Assembly (NCBI GenBank): GCA_002418775.1
Contig: DIEU01000059.1
Location: forward strand, 1 to 12,017
Length of the DNA stretch: 12,017 nt
Direction of reading: 5' to 3'
Source: Firmicutes bacterium UBA5766
Lineage (GTDB): Bacteria; Bacillota; Desulfotomaculia; Desulfotomaculales; Nap2-2B
Shown here: in pieces, positions 1 through 5,610 of the stretch
How the letters are laid out: the number at the start of each line of letters is the position of its first letter
How positions within the stretch are numbered: position 1 is the first letter of the stretch
Made by a program: the position numbers and the translations under genes
The notes under the pieces: model-generated
What the model saw: the letters and a program-made list of their open reading frames with translations, nothing else
The model's database searches: none
What the model was told of the DNA's origin: nothing

Positions 1-94
1 TGCGCTTTTCTAAAGCTGCTTCTCCTCCCATTGCAAGGGCGGCTTTCCGCCTTTTCATATAATCATCATAAATATCATCAAACTTAGTAGCCAT
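1..94 (-). CDS. Biotin-dependent acyl-CoA carboxyltransferase subunit, N-terminal fragment
   Basis: An open frame on the minus strand starts at ATG (94-92) and runs off the left edge, giving 31 residues that begin MATKFDDIYDDYMKRRKAAL. GGAGG lies at 105-101, six bases before the ATG, and a near-perfect promoter lies further upstream, so the start is well supported. The pattern of a short acidic lead, a helix with RRKAALAMGGE, then an EKR-type motif resembles the extreme N-terminus of carboxyltransferase beta/12S subunits (PccB, MmdA, GcdA), in which a GGG-E-x-x-E-K-Q/R stretch precedes GKLTARER. Only the first helix is visible, so substrate and exact subunit cannot be given. A methylmalonyl-/propionyl-CoA or glutaconyl-CoA enzyme would suit a fermentative or syntrophic anaerobe. 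The frame is secure; the function is tentative. Confidence 0.5.
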   Translation of the reverse strand, partial: MATKFDDIYDDYMKRRKAALAMGGEAALEKR

Positions 95-306
95 TACGCG
101 CCTCCTATTTTCGTAATAATTCGCAAGGGGTCAAAAATAGTATTAAGAATAATTACCTGGTTGAAAAAATCCAACTTTAAAATTGCCCCTCATCTTCCCT
201 TTCCCTTTCATACTAAGGAAATACTGCTTTTCCTGATTATCTTTTTTGTGTAAAACTAACACTTCCCCGTTTAAGCGTTATCTGTGAAAGCAAAAATACA
301 AAGCCG

Positions 307-330
307 TACATGCCGCGCAAAAACCATGTA
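307..330. repeat. Inverted repeat TACATG/CATGTA early in the minus-strand leader
   Basis: TACATG (307-312) and CATGTA (325-330) are perfect complements separated by 12 bases. They lie roughly 15-35 bases downstream of the predicted minus-strand transcription start. They could form an RNA hairpin or serve as an operator half-site pair. A six-base arm is short, so chance is possible. Confidence 0.3.
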
Positions 331-349
331 TAAGCAAATTTCCAAAAGA

Positions 350-379
350 ATTATAACTTGGGGATAGTGAACTTGTCAA
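350..379 (-). promoter_or_regulatory. Sigma-A-type promoter for the carboxyltransferase-like gene
   Basis: Read on the minus strand, TTGACA (379-374) is followed after 18 bp by TATAAT (355-350). Both hexamers match the vegetative consensus exactly. Transcription would start near 343 and give a leader of about 250 nt before the ATG at 94. Confidence 0.65.
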
Positions 380-416
380 CAATAACGGTTTTGGTGTCTA
401 TACAGAAGCATTTTTC

Positions 417-444
417 TTGACATTGGGCAATACTGTGTTAAAAT
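417..444 (+). promoter_or_regulatory. Promoter of rplU-rpmA
   Basis: TTGACA (417-422), a 16-bp spacer and TAAAAT (439-444) form a sigma-A-type promoter. A TG at 436-437 makes it an extended -10 element. Transcription would start near 451 and leave a leader of about 70 nt before the rplU GTG. Confidence 0.65.
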
Positions 445-451
445 ATAACAC
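435..451. promoter_or_regulatory. Candidate operator palindrome over the rplU -10
   Basis: GTGTTA (435-440) and TAACAC (446-451) are a perfect 6-bp inverted repeat with a five-base centre that overlaps the -10 hexamer and reaches the start site. This is where a repressor would be placed. It resembles the half-sites of the clostridial Rex motif (TGTTAA-N4-TTAACA), but the spacing is one base off, so no regulator is assigned. Confidence 0.35.
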
Positions 452-471
452 GTGGTTTGACGGAGATTTTA

Positions 472-497
472 AAACTATCCTAATGTGGATATAGTTT
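472..497 (+). promoter_or_regulatory. Stem-loop in the rplU leader
   Basis: AAACTATCC (472-480) can pair with GGATATAGTTT (487-497), leaving a two-base bulge and a six-base loop. It sits 10 bases before the rplU Shine-Dalgarno AAAGGAG (507-513). rplU leaders in Firmicutes often carry a structured element (the L21 leader), but membership of that family was not established here. Confidence 0.4.
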
Positions 498-523
498 GAA
501 CAGGATAAAGGAGAGTTGAATAG

Positions 524-841
524 GTGTACGCAGTTATTGAAACTGGCGGCAGGCAGTACCGGGTGCGGGAAAAGGAAACGCTTTTTGTAGATAAGCTTTC
601 CGTTGAAGTTGGTCAGGAAATTACCATTGACAAGGTGCTGGCTATCTCAGACGGAGAAAATATAAAAATAGGAACACCTTTTTTAACAGGGGCAAAAGTT
701 GTTCTAAAAGTTGTACGCCACGGGCGGGACCGCAAAGTAATCGTGTTTAAATATAAGGCAAAGAAAAATTACCGCCGTAAAAAAGGCAGCCGGCGTTTCT
801 TCACACAGGTATTTGTCGAAAAAATTGAAGAGGTCGTTTAG
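524..841 (+). CDS. rplU: 50S ribosomal protein L21
   Basis: This gene encodes ribosomal protein L21, a 23S rRNA-binding component of the large subunit. The 105-residue product begins MYAVIETGGRQYRV, the standard L21 start, and ends with the basic stretch KAKKNYRRKKGSRR followed by F-T-x-V-x-V-x-K-I, all typical of the family, at full family length. The GTG start at 524 is supported by AAAGGAG about ten bases upstream. rpmA follows after 21 bp with no terminator, so the two are cotranscribed from the promoter at 417-444. In many Firmicutes a small cysteine protease gene (prp/ysxB) sits between rplU and rpmA. Here the gap is far too short to hold it. Identification is secure. Confidence 0.97.
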   Translation: MYAVIETGGRQYRVREKETLFVDKLSVEVGQEITIDKVLAISDGENIKIGTPFLTGAKVVLKVVRHGRDRKVIVFKYKAKKNYRRKKGSRRFFTQVFVEKIEEVV

Positions 842-862
842 TAATCAGGAGGTGAATATCCC

Positions 863-1126
863 ATGGCTCATAAAAAGGGAGTTGGAAGTTCACGCAACGG
901 GCGGGATTCACAGCCCAAAATGCTGGGCGTAAAACGTTATGACGGTCAAGTTGTTTCTGCTGGCAGCATCCTCGTGCGTCAAAGAGGAACTAGGATTCAT
1001 CCCGGAAACAATGTCGGCAAGGGCAGGGACGATACGTTGTTTGCGCTTGTAGACGGCATGGTCTCCTTCGAGCGCAGGGGCCGTGACAAAAAACAGGTCA
1101 GCGTGGAACCTATTCCTGCAGTATAG
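863..1126 (+). CDS. rpmA: 50S ribosomal protein L27
   Basis: This gene encodes ribosomal protein L27, whose N-terminal tail reaches the peptidyl-transferase centre. The 87-residue product begins MAHKKGVGSSRNGRDSQPKM and continues through GVKRYDGQ and the RQRGTRIHPG motif, as L27 should. The ATG at 863 follows AGGAGGTGA (847-855) at good spacing. The AHKKG start is the mature form directly: the hydrophobic N-terminal extension ending near FFA, which the protease Prp removes in Bacillus and Staphylococcus, is absent. That fits the absence of a prp gene upstream. An intrinsic terminator follows 25 bp downstream and closes the rplU-rpmA unit. Confidence 0.97.
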   Translation: MAHKKGVGSSRNGRDSQPKMLGVKRYDGQVVSAGSILVRQRGTRIHPGNNVGKGRDDTLFALVDGMVSFERRGRDKKQVSVEPIPAV

Positions 1127-1151
1127 GTTTCCATCAACTAATATGAGAAAG

Positions 1152-1180
1152 AAAGGCCGGTAAAAAAGCCGGCCTTTTTT
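1152..1180 (+). terminator. Intrinsic terminator after rpmA
   Basis: AAAGGCCGG (1152-1160) pairs perfectly with CCGGCCTTT (1169-1177) around an eight-base loop, and the T-run continues to 1180. It ends the ribosomal-protein transcript and separates it from the structured region before spo0B. Confidence 0.9.
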
Positions 1181-1592
1181 ATACAATATATGAGAAGCAG
1201 ACATCCATGCCGCTATGCAGCCCCAGCAACAGGATGAAAAAGTATGTATTCAGTCAAACTGTCCAAAGGGCACGGTGTTGTCGACAGCGAACGACTTGCT
1301 TAAGCGCCGGTAACAGCAGCCGGCGAAGCGAGGGTAACCGGACAGCGGTGCGAAACCAGCGGCTCTCCAAAGCTGATAGAAGAGCAGTCTTAATGCCAAA
1401 GTTAAAAGGGCAATGATGTGAATTATTTTACATGCCGCCTTTGCAGTGCCGCTAGTCCGGTCCGAAGCAAGCCGTGTTGCTGTCGGCGTGGAGCACCGGA
1501 GAGAGCGTTGATAATGCTGTGCCCGTCGGACTCACTATATGAAAAACATAGGCAGTTGGCCTCCCTAATGTAAAGTATTTTCAGAGTAGCTT
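1181..1592 (+). ncRNA. Unassigned, highly structured intergenic region upstream of spo0B
   Basis: About 410 bp without a credible protein. The segment 1206-1535 is richer in GC than the control region to its left and dense in complementary pairs on one strand. Helices seen by eye are 1226-1231 with 1276-1281; 1295-1301 with 1326-1332, capped by 1305-1310 with 1320-1325 after a three-base bulge; 1362-1366 with 1381-1385; 1394-1401 with 1439-1445, enclosing the 7-bp hairpin 1416-1422/1427-1433; 1454-1459 with 1527-1532 (or 1457-1461 with 1495-1499); 1466-1470 with 1477-1481; and 1504-1509 with 1513-1518. It was not recognised as RNase P RNA, tmRNA, 6S, SRP RNA, a T-box, a group II intron domain V or any familiar riboswitch. 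It may be a spo0B leader, a separate small RNA or a decayed element. No strong promoter was found, although TACAAT occurs at 1182-1187. Strand and ends are inferred. Confidence 0.35.
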
Positions 1593-1599
1593 ATGGAGG
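1560..1599 (+). promoter_or_regulatory. Anti-Shine-Dalgarno pairing before spo0B
   Basis: CCTCC at 1560-1564 is exactly complementary to the spo0B ribosome-binding site GGAGG at 1595-1599, with a 30-base loop between them. One or two further pairs (1559 with 1601, 1558 with 1602) are possible if one base is bulged. If formed, the pairing would hide the ribosome-binding site. It lies at the downstream end of the structured region, where an expression platform would sit. Confidence 0.35.
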
Positions 1600-1607
1600 G
1601 CTTTGTA

Positions 1608-2168
1608 ATGGATACGGAAATGTTTCTGGAGATAATCCGGATGCAAAGGCATGATTTCCTAAACTACATTCAGGTTATTTCCGGATTTTTACAGTTAAAT
1701 AAAATGGAGCAGGCCAGACACTATATTGATGAAGCCGTAAAGCAGATCAACCGTTTCGGAGAATTTATTCATCTTAAACCGCCCGAGATTGCTGCAGCCC
1801 TATTAGAAGCCAGGAATCAGGCTGTAAAATATGGTGTTGAGATCGATCTGCAGGTTGGGGGGAACCCGGAATCATGTTTGGCGCCGGGGAAAGATCTCGG
1901 TTCCGGCTTGCTTGAAATAATTAGTAAAGCGCTGTCAGGTTTTTTGCCTGAGGTGGAAAACCGTAATTTAAGGGTCAGCTTTATGGAAGAGCCGGGAAAG
2001 TTTATCTGCCGCCTTGATTTTTCAATTTCGGCGTTTCGTGAAGGACTGAATGAAAGCGTTGAATCCGTCAACCGGAACATGAGCGCCTGGGGGGGTAGCG
2101 TTGTTCATGCAGAAACAGAAAGTATGTACGAAGTATTGTTCTGTCTTCCCAAAAAAGAAAATGGCTAA
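1608..2168 (+). CDS. spo0B: Spo0B-type sporulation initiation phosphotransferase
   Basis: A Spo0B-domain protein, expected to relay phosphate between response regulators (Spo0F to Spo0A in Bacillus) on the way into sporulation. The N-terminal helical hairpin carries RHDFLNYIQVISGFLQL, the H-box of the family, with the phospho-acceptor histidine at residue 15; a degenerate C-terminal ATPase-like domain without clear N or G boxes follows. With the start at ATG 1608 the protein has 186 residues, close to Bacillus Spo0B (about 190). An in-frame ATG at 1593 is less likely because GGAGGG (1595-1600) lies inside that extension at ideal spacing for 1608. Position between rpmA and obg matches the Bacillus locus. 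A fallback reading is a generic Spo0B/CitA-like histidine phosphotransfer domain. Confidence 0.82.
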   Translation: MDTEMFLEIIRMQRHDFLNYIQVISGFLQLNKMEQARHYIDEAVKQINRFGEFIHLKPPEIAAALLEARNQAVKYGVEIDLQVGGNPESCLAPGKDLGSGLLEIISKALSGFLPEVENRNLRVSFMEEPGKFICRLDFSISAFREGLNESVESVNRNMSAWGGSVVHAETESMYEVLFCLPKKENG

Positions 2169-2192
2169 AAGTTATTTGTGGTGGTGAGTTTT

Positions 2193-3464
2193 ATGTTTTA
2201 TGATAAAGTTAAAATTTTTGTTAAGGCGGGCGACGGTGGCAACGGGTGCGTCGCTTTCCGAAGGGAAAAGTATGTTCCCGACGGCGGGCCCTCGGGAGGC
2301 GACGGCGGACGAGGCGGCGATGTTATTTTCCGTGTTGACGGCGGGTTGTCCACTTTAATCGACTTTCGCTATAAACAGCATTACAAATCGGAGCGGGGTC
2401 AGCATGGAATGGGCAAAGACATGCATGGCCGCGGGGGGAAGGATCTCTATCTGCGTATTCCTGCGGGTACTGTCGTACGGAACGAAGATACGGGGCAAAT
2501 AATTGCCGATCTCGTCACAGAAGGCCAGGAATTCATCGTGGCTCACGGGGGGCGCGGCGGCAGGGGAAACGCACGTTTTGCAGGCCCCCATAACAAAGCC
2601 CCGACAATTGCTGAAAAAGGGGAACCCGGAGAGGAACTCCGGCTGGAGCTTGAGCTGAAGCTCCTGGCGGATGTAGGTCTTATCGGGGTTCCCAACGCCG
2701 GCAAATCGACATTGATTTCCCGGATTTCTGCCGCCCGTCCCAAAATCGCTGACTACCCGTTTACGACTGTTGTTCCCAATCTTGGAGTTGTAAGAGTAGA
2801 CGAATCATTTAGCTTCGTAGTTGCCGATATTCCCGGTTTGATAGAAGGGGCGCATACGGGCGCCGGCCTTGGCCATCAGTTTTTACGGCACCTTGAGCGG
2901 ACCAGGCTGCTTGTCCATGTCCTGGACATCAGCGGAATACAGGGGAGAGACCCGCTTGATGACTTCTCTGTCATTAACAGGGAACTCTCTTTGTATAACC
3001 CTGCCCTTGCCCAGCGGCCCCAGTTAATTGCCGCAAATAAAATCGATCTGCCTGAGGCAGCCGAAAACCTTTCCCGCCTGCAGAAGCATCTTTCGGGGGA
3101 ATATAAAATAATTCCTGTTTCAGCCCTGACAGGCGAGGGATTAAATACACTTGTCTATAATATCGGACAAATGCTCCTTCAGATCCCCATCCCCGTTCCG
3201 CAAAACGTTCCTGAAATCTCCAGGATTACAGTTTTTAGCGAAGAAGAACCTTTTAAAGTGGTACACAAGGATGGAATTTACTATGTGGAAGGGGAAAGGA
3301 TTAAAAAAATTGTCGTCATGACTGATTTGGATAATTCCCAGTCTGTAAAACGGCTGCAGCGGATCTTTGACCGGATGGGTCTGGAAAAAGCGTTGAAGGA
3401 TGCAGGTATAAAAGAAGGCGATACAGTCCAGGTCGGAAAATACCAATTCATCTTTTATCCGTAA
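2193..3464 (+). CDS. obg: GTPase Obg (ObgE/CgtA), 50S assembly GTPase
   Basis: Obg is an essential GTPase that binds 50S precursors and couples ribosome assembly to GTP/ppGpp levels; in Bacillus it also affects sporulation and the stress response. The 423-residue protein (start ATG 2193, GGTGAG at 2182-2187) shows the glycine-rich Obg fold (residues about 1-158), then the G domain: Walker A GVPNAGKS (165-172), switch I TT (191-192), G3 DIPG (212-215), G4 NKID (282-285) and G5 SAL (310-312). A C-terminal OCT domain (about 345-423) follows. All key residues are intact. A longer GTG start at 2178 is possible, but MFYDKVKIFV is the usual family start. It lies 24 bp after spo0B. Confidence 0.96.
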   Translation: MFYDKVKIFVKAGDGGNGCVAFRREKYVPDGGPSGGDGGRGGDVIFRVDGGLSTLIDFRYKQHYKSERGQHGMGKDMHGRGGKDLYLRIPAGTVVRNEDTGQIIADLVTEGQEFIVAHGGRGGRGNARFAGPHNKAPTIAEKGEPGEELRLELELKLLADVGLIGVPNAGKSTLISRISAARPKIADYPFTTVVPNLGVVRVDESFSFVVADIPGLIEGAHTGAGLGHQFLRHLERTRLLVHVLDISGIQGRDPLDDFSVINRELSLYNPALAQRPQLIAANKIDLPEAAENLSRLQKHLSGEYKIIPVSALTGEGLNTLVYNIGQMLLQIPIPVPQNVPEISRITVFSEEEPFKVVHKDGIYYVEGERIKKIVVMTDLDNSQSVKRLQRIFDRMGLEKALKDAGIKEGDTVQVGKYQFIFYP

Positions 3465-3497
3465 CTTTTAAAGTATTTTAATTAGAGGTGATCTTTT

Positions 3498-4616
3498 TTG
3501 GGATTAAGGGATTTACCTCCTTTTAAAAGGATTGTAGTTAAAATAGGTTCGAGTTCTCTGATCGGAAAAGAGGGCGATTTGAATATTTCCCAGGTTGAAA
3601 GCCTGGCTGATCAGATTGCCGGCTTAAAGCGTGAAGGAGTCGAAGTCCTTCTGGTCAGTTCGGGCGCAATAGGTCTGGGAATACAAAGGCTTGGTTTTGC
3701 ACGCCGCCCGAAGAGCATACCGGAAAAACAGGCCTGCGCGTCGGTTGGTCAGGGGATGTTGATCAAATTTTACGAAAAAGTGTTTGCGCAATATAATACT
3801 GCCGTTGGGCAAGTCCTTTTAACCCGTGAAGATTTTTCCGACCGCAAACGGTTTTTAAATGCGCGTAATACAATGTCTGCCTTGCTGCGTATGGGCGCAG
3901 TGCCTGTGATTAACGAAAATGACACAGTCGCGGTGGATGAGATAAAGCTGGGGGACAATGACAACCTTGCCGCTCTGGTCAGCGTACTGGTTGACGCTGA
4001 TTTGTTGATTTTATTGTCTGATATAGACGGGCTGTATACGGGAGATCCGCGCTTTTCATCATCAAAATTAATTAACGAGGTTAAAGAGATAACAGAAGAG
4101 ATAGAAAAAATAGCTACAGGTTCCAGGTCTGCCCTGGGCACCGGGGGAATGATTACGAAGCTTCAGGCGGCAAGGATTACCATGCATTCTGGAATAACAA
4201 TGGTGCTTGCCGCTGCGGGTGAAAAGGAAATAATCCGCCGGGTGCTGTCAGGAGAGATCCTGGGCACAATTTTCTGGCCTTTATCACGGCTTGCCAACAG
4301 AAGAAGATGGATAGCCTACAACTCGACCGTTCAGGGGAGGATCTTTATTGACGACGGCGCTGCGGCAGCCTTGCTGCACAAGGGAAAGAGCCTGCTGCCG
4401 TCAGGCATACGTAGTGTTGAGGGCAATTTTAAAATTGGGAATACGGTAAGTGTTATAGAACCGGGAGGGCGTGAAATTGCCAGGGGAATCGTAAACTATT
4501 CTTCCGAAGATATAGAAATGATTAAAGGTACGAAGACATGGGAAAGAGCAAGAACATCAGGCCGCAAGGCGTATGATGAAGTGATCCACCGCAACAATTT
4601 GGTCATGAACGTATAA
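3498..4616 (+). CDS. proB: Glutamate 5-kinase
   Basis: ProB phosphorylates L-glutamate to glutamyl 5-phosphate with ATP, the first and feedback-controlled step of proline synthesis in the cytoplasm. The 372-residue product has an amino-acid kinase domain (about 10-265) with KIGSSSLIG near the start (15-23), SSGAIGLG (54-61), VINENDTV (137-144), LGDNDNLAALVS (151-162) and the ATP-side motif LSDIDGLYTGDP (173-184). GTGGMITK (214-221) follows, then a C-terminal PUA domain (about 284-355). The start is TTG at 3498 after GAGGTG (3485-3490); no ATG lies nearby in frame. The usual partner proA, for glutamyl-phosphate reductase, does not follow; the next gene is nadD after 25 bp. ProA must lie elsewhere or be missing. 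Confidence 0.95.
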   Translation: MGLRDLPPFKRIVVKIGSSSLIGKEGDLNISQVESLADQIAGLKREGVEVLLVSSGAIGLGIQRLGFARRPKSIPEKQACASVGQGMLIKFYEKVFAQYNTAVGQVLLTREDFSDRKRFLNARNTMSALLRMGAVPVINENDTVAVDEIKLGDNDNLAALVSVLVDADLLILLSDIDGLYTGDPRFSSSKLINEVKEITEEIEKIATGSRSALGTGGMITKLQAARITMHSGITMVLAAAGEKEIIRRVLSGEILGTIFWPLSRLANRRRWIAYNSTVQGRIFIDDGAAAALLHKGKSLLPSGIRSVEGNFKIGNTVSVIEPGGREIARGIVNYSSEDIEMIKGTKTWERARTSGRKAYDEVIHRNNLVMNV

Positions 4617-4641
4617 AGAGTGTAAAAAGAGGCGACCGGTA

Positions 4642-5247
4642 TTGAAAAAAATCGGAATCATGGGGGGCGCTTTCGACCCTGTTCATTACGGTCATTTGGT
4701 AGCCGCGGAAGGAGCCCGATGTCATTTTAATTTGGACAAGGTTATTTTTGTGCCCGCCGGCAACCCGCCGCATAAAATCCCCAAGCAAATCTCCAGCGCC
4801 CGCCACCGTTTGGTGATGACCCACCTGGCTGTAAGCAGCAACCCCTTTTTTACTGTTTCGGCAATAGAAACAGAAAGGGAGGGTATGTCCTATACAATAG
4901 ATACGGTAAGAGAAATTTCCGGTATTTGCCGGGATGCGGACATTTATTTCATAACCGGGGCGGATGCTGTCCTGGAAATTTTAAGCTGGAAGAATGTTTT
5001 TGAGCTTCTTTCCATGTGTTTTATTATTGCGGCCACACGTCCGGGGTACAAACTGGTCAGCCTGAAAGAAGGATTGCCCGGCCTTCCTGACGATAAGCTC
5101 GAAAAAATAATTGTCATGGAAGTGCCCGCTCTGGCTATTTCATCCACAGATATAAGGCAGCGCATTTTGGCCGGAAAGCCGATTAAATACCTGCTGCCTG
5201 AGAATGTGGAAAAATACATCAAAGAGCACAACCTGTACAAGTACTGA
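4642..5247 (+). CDS. nadD: Nicotinate-nucleotide adenylyltransferase
   Basis: NadD adenylates nicotinate mononucleotide to deamido-NAD, a late step common to de novo and salvage NAD synthesis. The 201-residue protein has the nucleotidyltransferase signature GGAFDPVHYGH (residues 8-18, with H15 and H18 as the HxGH pair) and the second motif ISSTDIR (166-172), at the usual family length. The start is TTG at 4642 with AGAGG (4628-4632) upstream, and MKKIGIMGG is the expected N-terminus. In many Firmicutes nadD is followed by yqeK, an HD-domain Ap4A hydrolase, and then rsfS. Here a small RRM gene fills that position. Confidence 0.95.
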   Translation: MKKIGIMGGAFDPVHYGHLVAAEGARCHFNLDKVIFVPAGNPPHKIPKQISSARHRLVMTHLAVSSNPFFTVSAIETEREGMSYTIDTVREISGICRDADIYFITGADAVLEILSWKNVFELLSMCFIIAATRPGYKLVSLKEGLPGLPDDKLEKIIVMEVPALAISSTDIRQRILAGKPIKYLLPENVEKYIKEHNLYKY

Positions 5248-5267
5248 TATTCTTTTGAATTGAGTTA

Positions 5268-5329
5268 ATTTCTTCTGGAAATAATATAACGACTAATATA
5301 ACGACAAAACTTATTCATCCAGAAGGAAT
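5268..5329 (+). repeat. Inverted repeat enclosing a tandem repeat, upstream of the RRM gene
   Basis: CTTCTGGA (5272-5279) and TCCAGAAG (5318-5325) are perfect complements. The pairing extends outward to 5268-5279 with 5318-5329: 12 pairs, one of them G-U. The 38-base loop contains both copies of the 12-bp direct repeat. In RNA this would be a leader hairpin just before the RRM start codon; in DNA it could be an operator. A loose promoter match (TTGAGT at 5260-5265 and TATAAC at 5285-5290) overlaps it, so it is unclear whether the left arm is transcribed from a local start. Confidence 0.5.
5282..5305. repeat. Perfect 12-bp tandem direct repeat (TAATATAACGAC x2)
   Basis: TAATATAACGAC occurs at 5282-5293 and again immediately at 5294-5305 with no mismatch. 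Each copy contains TATAAC, a fair -10 hexamer, so duplication would also duplicate a promoter element. Replication slippage is the simplest origin; paired binding sites for a regulator are an alternative. Confidence 0.85.
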
Positions 5330-5346
5330 GGGGTGTTTTTAAAGAA

Positions 5347-5598
5347 GTGGCAAGCACATTATATGTGGGTAATCTTCCATGGGCAGCGAAAACTGAAGAT
5401 TTGGAAGAGGTTTTTTCCAGGCATGGCGCCGTGCTCGGCAGCCGGATAATCCGGGACAGGCAGACAGGCAGATCGCGCGGTTTTGGTTTTGTGGAAGTTA
5501 AGGAAGAAGATGCTGACGTAATTATTGAAGCAATGAACGGCAAGGAAATGGAAGGCCGTGTATTAATTGTAAATAAGGCGAAAGTGCGTGAAAAGTAA
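5347..5598 (+). CDS. Small RRM-domain RNA-binding protein
   Basis: An 83-residue protein made of a single RNA recognition motif. RNP2 is LYVGNL (residues 5-10) and RNP1 is RGFGFVEV (44-51), with the aromatic residues that stack on RNA bases present in both. The protein ends shortly after the last beta strand (VLIVNKAKVREK), so there is no extra domain or glycine-rich tail. The start is GTG at 5347; GGGGTG at 5330-5335 is a modest ribosome-binding site. Related single-RRM proteins are best known from cyanobacteria, where many are cold-induced, and occur in some other bacteria. The RNA target is unknown. The gene sits between nadD and rsfS, where yqeK is often found, with tandem repeats on both sides. 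The fold is certain, the role is not. Confidence 0.92.
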   Translation: MASTLYVGNLPWAAKTEDLEEVFSRHGAVLGSRIIRDRQTGRSRGFGFVEVKEEDADVIIEAMNGKEMEGRVLIVNKAKVREK

Positions 5599-5610
5599 CA
5601 AAAAAATGGG

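Larger units (their letters stand above)
95..523. other. Divergent intergenic control region
   Basis: This is AT-rich non-coding DNA between the minus-strand carboxyltransferase-like gene and rplU. It holds one consensus-like promoter per strand, with the -35 boxes about 37 bp apart and pointing away from each other. It also holds a palindrome over the rplU -10, a second inverted repeat just inside the minus-strand transcript, and a leader hairpin before rplU. The minus-strand transcript would have an untranslated leader of about 250 nt, in which no known riboswitch was recognised. No credible ORF was seen. Confidence 0.6.

Noticed and set aside
435..451. Rex operator
   Set aside because: Half-sites are similar but the spacer is one base off the TGTTAA-N4-TTAACA form, so only an unnamed operator is claimed.
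1207..1416. Open frame of 69 codons in the spo0B-upstream region
   Set aside because: No convincing ribosome-binding site, composition dominated by Arg, Ser, Gln and Asn without a recognisable fold, and it lies across strong stem-loops; better explained as structured non-coding DNA.
1181..1592. Group II intron, RNase P RNA, tmRNA or cobalamin riboswitch
   Set aside because: Diagnostic parts were looked for and not found: no intron domain V, no RNase P core motifs, no tmRNA ends and no B12 box.
3770..4141. 123-codon minus-strand frame opposite proB
   Set aside because: Fully inside the conserved kinase domain of proB on the other strand, with no ribosome-binding site or recognisable domain.
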